Part shown: positions 57,800 through 64,000 of the stretch, piece by piece
Numbering within the stretch: position 1 is the first letter of the stretch
Layout of the letters: every line of letters starts with the position of its first letter
Assembly (NCBI GenBank): GCA_037367405.1
Contig: JAZKJV010009325.1
Location: 282,866 to 346,865, forward strand
From: Ottelia alismoides
Lineage: Eukaryota > Streptophyta > Magnoliopsida > Alismatales > Hydrocharitaceae
Reading direction: 5' to 3'
Length of the DNA: 64,000 nt
Translations under genes and position numbers: made by a program
The notes under the pieces: generated by a model
What the model saw: the letters and a program-made list of their open reading frames with translations, nothing else
What the model was told of the DNA's origin: nothing
Database searches by the model: none

Positions 57800-58763
57800 G
57801 TGCCACATTGCCTGTTCTACAATATATCCAAAAACCATCCAAAAATATTGCTTTTCTTCTTAAGATAAATAGTTTTGTATCGTATTTAATTAAGGTAGTT
57901 TGTATCATTTTGCAAAAAAATGAAGTATCCTTTATTTATTGTAGTCTTAGGTACGTGTGGCATATTTAGATTGCAAAATTATTGTACTTAATATTTTTCA
58001 TGAATTAATTACTCCAAATCAAGGTCCATTCAATATAAAATACATAATAAATTTACTTATCATCCGATCTCAAGAATTCAAAATAGGTGCCTTTCATTGT
58101 GTTTGATCCACTATCCAGAAAGAATTTAATTGCATTGCAAATATTTCCTAATTTTGCTAAAAATAAAAAAAATAATTTCAAATGGAAGCATTAAAAATAT
58201 AAAAATAAAAAGTGTGTTTCATGTAGCATTTAATATTCTCAATCTAGGAAAATATCGATTAGCAAAAATATCCATCTATAATATTTTCTAGTATTTAGTA
58301 ATCTAGGTGTGACGCATTAAACACACTTTTCTCAAATAAATTTTTTAGCAAAATATCGATTAGCAAAATTTTTATCTATGATTTGAGCCTTGGTGTTGAT
58401 TTTCAAAGTTCCTCTATTATATTGTAAACATTGGTTCCAACTAAGCACTGCACACACTCTTTCCTTTTTAGAAATAGAAAAAGGGTAAAAAAACTCTTAG
58501 ATCACCGTAATGCTTTGCTTATTTGCATGGATGTCTTGATTTTGAAATTGCCTCCCAACTGCTCGCCTTGGGGCATGCCCAAGTTAAATAAACACATGCA
58601 TATAATTTACATCATCTTGTGTAGGTCTTGAATTGTCGCTCTCTCACAAAATCTACAACTCGGTCCAATTAACATAGGTTGGAATGTGCTCTCCACTTGG
58701 ACATCATAAACTCGCCACCCATCATGCCAGATGATCGCGACTCTCAGATGGGTCGTCTATTAT
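57800..58763. other. AT-rich intergenic, no gene seen
   Basis: A local duplication is present: 'aaatatcgattagcaaaa' occurs at about 58,250 and 58,351, and 'gtgtgtttcatg' near 58,211 is inversely matched by 'cattaaacacact' near 58,315. This suggests a small inverted-repeat element at 58,205-58,380. Confidence 0.4.
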
Positions 58764-59162
58764 TCAAGGACCCTTGTAAGACTTAAGAACTACATAAATT
58801 GATCCAATCATCCAACAAAAGGTAGGGAACGACGTCCTGCCCATCCAATATTCTGAGACGATCATGTTCCAATTCAACGTGACAGCAAGAAGGCTTGAAC
58901 TTTCGCCCATCGGTCCCCGATGAGGGTCGTCTGATCTCCATCGGACGGATCCCTGCATTACAGCACTTGTTGTATTACAGCAAAGGATCCGTCTTGCTAA
59001 CCAAAAGGACAAAGAGCAACCCACCCAACATTGGGCAAAGATGTCCAGGTATCTTAGGAAGGACTGCACATATACCTTTCTGGAATGCTGAGGACAAATG
59101 GATACCACATGAGTTGAAGCCATGATGCACATAGATGTTATAAGCCACAAATAAGTATGCAA
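58764..59162 (-). other. Unrecognised open frame of 132 codons
   Basis: The minus-strand frame is unusually long for this AT-rich area, is GC-richer than its flanks (58,640-59,150) and contains WRSDDPHRGPMGESSS and WMGRTSFPTFCWMIGSIYVV. It is rich in Trp, Cys and Ser. The plus strand also has a 76-codon frame here. I recognise no domain. It could be a fragment of transferred organelle DNA, a transposon fragment or a chance frame. No promoter or splice context supports a gene. Confidence 0.25.
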
Positions 59163-60220
59163 GTCAAGACTTTAGAACTCAAGCCACATAACACCTAAAC
59201 CCCCTTTCCTCCAGTAGAAGATGTTGTATTGAGAATTGTAATTAGATTTTAATAGGAAAATTTATGTAATTACAATTGAAGTTAATTTGGTTTCAATTGG
59301 GAAACCAAATGGTTTGGAGGGAAAGTTGAGAATTCCCAAATTTAGAACATGGAAAAGTTTGGGTGGAAGTTTAGGAACATACCTTGGAGCTCTAAACTTT
59401 TGGTGGGCTTATACATGAGTTCACATCCCAAGCTCTTGTAGCAATAATAGAGAGGAGGAATGGAGGACCACACACGCGCGCTCGCGCTCTGTCTCCAGCT
59501 CGGGCTCGGGAGAGTCAATTCGGATCTCGATACTTTTGCTGTGGGTTTCATTTGATAAGTCGATTAAATTAATCACACGATTAATTTGGTAAATCGACTA
59601 AAATAGGAATTCAACTCGTAATTATGACCGCGATTTCATCGACGATGTCCCATTTCATTAGGGGCAGCCAATAAATTACCCCCCAGATCTTACCCAAAAT
59701 AATATGTCTCATGATCGCCTCCAAATGATATCAAATTTCAACTGGAGTGAGATGAAGAAGATCAGAGTCACAGTTGCATAATTTTGGAATCGAATTTCAT
59801 ACCTCCATCAAAATGAGGCTTCAACCGCCAATGTCAGAGGAAGGTTGCACAACAAGCTTCACAGTGTGTCAGGTTGAACAAACAGATTATGATTCGAGCC
59901 ATCTCAAGATCATCGACAACAAAATCAATATTATATATGGTTAATATAGTATATTGTATGATTCTGTTTGATGTAGGGTTTCAAATTTAGAATTTTATGA
60001 TAATATACTTATGTTCAATCATAATCTTAGTTTTGACTGCTAATGAGTGACGAATCTTCTTCAGCTTATTTATGTGGTAAATAATCTTACTATCATATTG
60101 GTATATACTGAATTTTGAGTTGATTACTGTATTATGTGTTATTTCATTAGCAACATTTGAAATTTTATAGCAAAAGATCATTTGCAATGTTTATTTATTA
60201 AAAGTAACACGTATCAGGCG
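59163..60220. other. Intergenic, no gene seen
   Basis: A short alternating GC tract ('cacacgcgcgctcgcgctct') lies at 59,471-59,490. No coding region or element end is recognisable. Confidence 0.4.
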
Positions 60221-60221
60221 T

Positions 60222-60650
60222 CACTATAAATGTCCCTAAAAATGGTGCCGCAAAAGCTACTTGTGACACTTCTGACCAAATGTTACAAATAAATAGCATT
60301 TACAACATCTTTTATTCGTTGCAATTAAATAGCACCAAAAGTAAAAACGTTGCTATTATAGTTTTTAGCAATATTTGTTAAACGAGACAAATATTACTGT
60401 AACATTCAAATAAATGTTGCATTTACATATATATTGTAACATTTAGTTTTGTTGGTAGTAAAATAGCAACATCAAGAATAACATTGCAACTATAATATTT
60501 GATAACATTTGGCAAATGTCACAAATATTTTTATATCATGCTTGTAAATGCTGCAATTGTAAGCAATTGCTAACATCTTTATTATCATGACAAGTATACT
60601 TACAACATTTACGTGAATGTTGAATGTAACATCTGACATGTGCATGATCA
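60222..60650. mobile_element. Possible CACTA-type end with subterminal repeats
   Basis: It starts 'cactataaatgtccctaaaa' and continues with many copies of 'aacattt', 'aatgttgca', 'tgtaacatt' and 'gcaacat' on both strands, spaced 10-50 bases. Repeated short words of this kind mark CACTA subterminal regions. The opposite end was not found. The body may extend into 60,650-62,150, where I see no transposase. Confidence 0.45.
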
Positions 60651-62340
60651 TAACATATCAATGGCAAGATCTTTTAAAATGTGTTCAATCACAATTATCA
60701 TTACATATAATTGATGATGACAAAAAACACAAATGTTTAATCTCAAAATAAAATCTACAAAAGGCACTACAAAGAGTTTAAGTACAAGACTAATACAATT
60801 AAAAAGAAATACTAATTCTAAACAACTTCTGGATAATACACATCATTGTCACGAGCACTATCACTTGCATGAGAAGTCATATCTTTTTCCTTCGATATCG
60901 TTGATACAGGATCCCTCGTCTTTTCACGATGAGCACCATCATATTCACATTTTCTTTGACATGTATTGATGGTCTGCTATTTGTTTTATAAATATTTTTT
61001 TTGCTCTATTAGTTGTCGCATAAGGGTCTTTTATCGTTTATGCATGGAAGCGAGGAGTTCTGTCAAAGTGCCTACAAGGTAATTCTGTTTTGAGTATAAT
61101 CTAAAAGAAAATTCTCAAATAATATGAAAGCTTCAATCAAAACACGAATGGAAATAATCAACTATATATTATATATTATCAACTTAAACAAGGCCTGGTG
61201 AGGTGAAGTCACATATATAGATTATTATATGTTGATGGATCAAATTGAAGCACTTCCAGTTAATCAACATTAAGTCAGAATTGCCTAACAAGTCACATTT
61301 GTAGAAAAAATAGTGAGAAAAAGAACACAAAGTCCATGATCTGCCACTTCTTAGTTATATTATTTTCCTTAAAACCAATAGAAACAATAATCATGCAAAT
61401 AATGATATCAAAATAGATGAATATATACTGAGAGTATAAGCACCACCAATAACCACACTATATGATATTATTCATCCAGAATCAAGAGAAACCATTGGAT
61501 CATTCATGTACAAAAATTGAACAACAAAAAACGAGGCAAAACTAACTGTAACAATGTCACTCTACCCATAAAGGGAAGCATACGAGTGGTTGATAGATGG
61601 AGTGGATATGTTAGAAATTAGAAAATAATGAAAAATACAGAACAAAAAAGTTTGATTATATCTAAAGACAAAATTGTACTATATAATGGCACAGAAAAGT
61701 TTGATTATATCTAAAGACAAGATTGAACTATATAATGGCAAAGTAACAAGTTCCATTCAGAAAACAAGATTCTTATATAGTTTAAGCTCAATAAACAAGT
61801 TCAGGGTACAATGTGTTACTGTCAACCTATTCAAAGCTGGATGGAGAAGTTCCTGTATTTATTTTCCCTCTTTTTTTTGTTTTTCAACAATATCATCAAT
61901 GGATATGAGTCGTTATATGTTATCCACTTCCTATAAGTAACCAATACACAAGAAACCTATTTGATAAAAAAAATTGTCAATGCATTTTTCACATAAATCT
62001 GAATAGTAACAAGGATAATCACTCGAAAAATGTAAGGTTCACATTTCAGCATAAATTTAAAAAAGTAAATAAAGAAAAAAAATTTAATGGAGAAACAGAA
62101 AAAATAACCAGCCTAAAAATTTAAAGAATACCGGAAACAAACTACATTATGTTCTATCCAAAACCTAAGCAATACATAAGAATAAAAAAAGTCCCTTGAA
62201 AAATATAAAATATATCAAAAAATTGAAGGGGTTTGACCCCTTTTTGGGAGATACCTCCTCCAGGTTGCTGAAAAGAACCTTCTTTGGCACGTGTTAGCGA
62301 TAGAGAAATTGGCTGAGACTCTAAGATGAGGTTTTCCACT
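60651..62340. other. AT-rich intergenic, possibly transposon interior
   Basis: No frame here resembles a known protein. It contains the two-copy 49-base repeat at 61,647. Confidence 0.35.
61647..61744. repeat. Two-copy 49-bp tandem repeat
   Basis: The unit with 'aaaagtttgattatatctaa' and 'actatataatggca' occurs twice in direct succession (61,647-61,695 and 61,696-61,744) with about four differences. Confidence 0.85.
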
Positions 62341-63168
62341 TAGTGTGGTGGACCTCGTCCCATATGAACCAACTTTATCGGAGAGGGATGGTATAGACTA
62401 CAGAGATCATGATCATGACATGCAAATAAGAGTGGAGGGGCGATTCTTGGGCCTTCATTTACTGTTGCCGCAGTGAGGGGCTTACGAGGCATTTGGCACG
62501 CCACCCGCCCAGCCTAACCATCTTTCGTTCCCCTACTCGGCCACGGATGCTTGTGCACGTCCATATGCTTCTTCAACCTTCGAGACTAGAAGAATGGGAG
62601 CGCGATCTCCTTTGGAGCCCCCGTCGTCGTTGTGAGCTCCACTCCTGCATATCTGATCATTATTGTAATAAGTAGATCAGGCCTCACAAGATGCAGGATA
62701 CATAAAACTAGACTTTCCAAACTATCTTCCTGTCCCACATTCGATCTTTACTTTCTCTCCTAGTCGCCCAGATGCAACCATGCTTGAAAATCAAGATCTA
62801 TTTTAGGTAATAAAATGATCTGTGTTATTTCGTGAATCACTCAAGTAACGTAACGGATTATATTTTTGATACGCGTTGCCTCTAAGATGCGAGGCCTCCC
62901 CTTTGAAGTCTGATCTTACGACATTGCACTCGTTGGTGGAGTGACGAGTCGCGTAACTCTCGTGGAACCAAGAGATGCATCCATCTTCTCTTCTTATCCA
63001 TGTCAATGGTGATGCAATATAATCATTGTGTCCTCCTTGATGTGAACGTCATCTCACGTTATATATCCTTGTCTTCTCAAAGGGCATGGGGTGTACAACG
63101 GACAATCTTATCTTCTTCCTCCAGGGGGCTTTTCGTCATTGGTTACATCAAACTGACATCAACAACAG
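62341..63168. other. GC-richer intergenic stretch, possibly retrotransposon interior
   Basis: The stretch lies to the left of a primer-binding-site-like sequence and would be the 5' interior of a minus-strand retroelement, but none of its frames resembles gag or polymerase. It could belong to a non-coding derivative. Confidence 0.3.
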
Positions 63169-63180
63169 CCTCTGATACCA
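63169..63180 (-). other. Primer-binding-site-like sequence of an LTR retroelement
   Basis: The minus strand reads TGGTATCAGAGG, matching at 11 positions the complement of the initiator methionine tRNA 3' end used by plant Ty1/copia elements. To its right, beyond the inserted miniature element, 63,441-63,600 read on the minus strand ends 'attctctcaaacaagatcga', which looks like the end of an LTR. The other LTR was not found in the window. Confidence 0.4.
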
Positions 63181-63183
63181 TAA

Positions 63184-63437
63184 GGGCGTGTTCGGTGGAG
63201 AATAGATCTTGAAATAAGAGGTCAATTCTTCTTCCGACACGGTTCCGAGTGGTACGACTATTCTCCATTATTCCATTTATTTCACTCTTATTTCTATCTT
63301 TATCCCACTCCCACCTTACCTACCTTTATTTCACCTTATTCTCCTTATTCCTATCCTCCAGCCGAACAAAGAATAGACCCTTATTCTCCTTATTCCCCAT
63401 CCTTATTCCTGCTTATTTCCAGAACCGAACACACCCT
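63184..63437. mobile_element. Tourist-like miniature element (254 bp)
   Basis: The left end 'gggcgtgttcggtggagaat' and the right end 'ccagaaccgaacacaccct' are inverted repeats flanked by TAA on both sides (63,181-63,183 and 63,438-63,440; TA only is also possible). The interior repeats 'cttattctccttattcc'-type words. It sits at the junction between the primer-binding-site-like sequence and the presumed LTR. Confidence 0.75.
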
Positions 63438-63440
63438 TAA

Positions 63441-64000
63441 TTCGATCTTGTTTGAGAGAATAATATAGGAGAAAATATAGTGCCGGCAAGGGCTCTCGTT
63501 GACCAGTACTGTAGATTGATTGATATTATTCCCCTCTCAAAGGAGGTCTATATGTGTTGATGAGTCATATGTTCATCTATCCAATAATTACATCTTAAGC
63601 TAAAACATTTAGTAAATACATGCAATTCATAATTTCATCATTCTATAACAAGAACCCACTATTTGTACAAAAATCCCATAAAAATACAAAACCCTAAAAA
63701 TCAAAGGAAGAGGGAGATTATATCGACTGACGAATAAGTATGAATAAATAATATGCAACTATTATTTATGATGCCTAATTAAGGGTGTTATTAGAGCAGG
63801 CACCTAATCTATTCACTCGTGACCACCCCAATCCATCATTATTGAGTTATGGTTTGACTCAACCCATTCCAATGGGTGCCCAATTATAATGGGTATCTAA
63901 ATTTTCTGAATTGATAACTCGTATTTGTGGAGTAACCCCGGATACTCCTTTCCAAGAAAAAATTATCATGTTATATTCCAACTTATGTTTTTATTTTCAA
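63441..64000. other. Possible LTR remnant, then intergenic to the window end
   Basis: 63,441-63,600 may be the LTR next to the primer-binding-site-like sequence. After that the sequence is AT-rich and shows no gene. The last 200 bases contain no recognisable end. Confidence 0.3.

Noticed and set aside
63249..63440. 63-codon Ser/Leu/Phe-rich frame near the right edge
   Set aside because: It falls inside a Tourist-like miniature element and reflects its CTTATT-type repeats.

Overview
The window is nuclear DNA of a flowering plant. The evidence is split genes with GT-AG introns, two plant genes (a UBP23-type ubiquitin protease and a POLAR-like protein) and plant transposon families: Tourist-like, hAT-like, Mutator-like and CACTA miniature elements, an L1-type LINE, RTE-type LINE tails and a Ty1/copia remnant. 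The first exon of each gene is GC-rich while the surrounding DNA is AT-rich. That fits a monocot, but I cannot name the species or exclude a eudicot.

Layout. 1-8,000: AT-rich intergenic DNA with miniature elements, including a Mutator-like element inside another terminal-inverted-repeat (TIR) element (2,441-4,389), a cluster of AGTAA-rich repeats (4,735-5,180), and one miniature element split by a stack of three fold-back elements (5,845-7,325). 8,388-27,532 (+): an 11-exon ubiquitin-specific protease gene of UBP23 type, about 893 codons and apparently intact. Its intron 2 (4.1 kb) and intron 6 (10.7 kb) are full of transposon debris, and intron 6 lies between the catalytic His box and the last piece of the protease domain. 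27,533-41,118: intergenic, with Mutator-like, hAT-like, CACTA and fold-back miniature elements and an RTE LINE tail. 41,119-45,651 (-): an L1-type LINE whose second reading frame runs in one frame from endonuclease to C-terminus, broken only by three TAG codons. 46,982-49,026 (+): a three-exon POLAR-like gene, with a pure (AT)37 tract in intron 1. 49,027-64,000: intergenic, with two Tourist-like elements inserted back to back, more fold-back elements, a decayed Ty1/copia polyprotein (55,465-57,120, -), a possible CACTA end and a retrotransposon primer-binding-site-like sequence next to a miniature element near the right edge.

The two genes are on the same strand but about 19 kb apart, and nothing suggests that they work together. 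The POLAR family acts in cell polarity of the stomatal lineage, and UBP23-type enzymes remove ubiquitin from proteins. I found no CRISPR array, no recognisable tRNA or rRNA gene, and no clear new enzymatic system. The most unusual content is the set of inverted-repeat element families, several present more than once, that can fold into long hairpins, and the nested order in which they were inserted.
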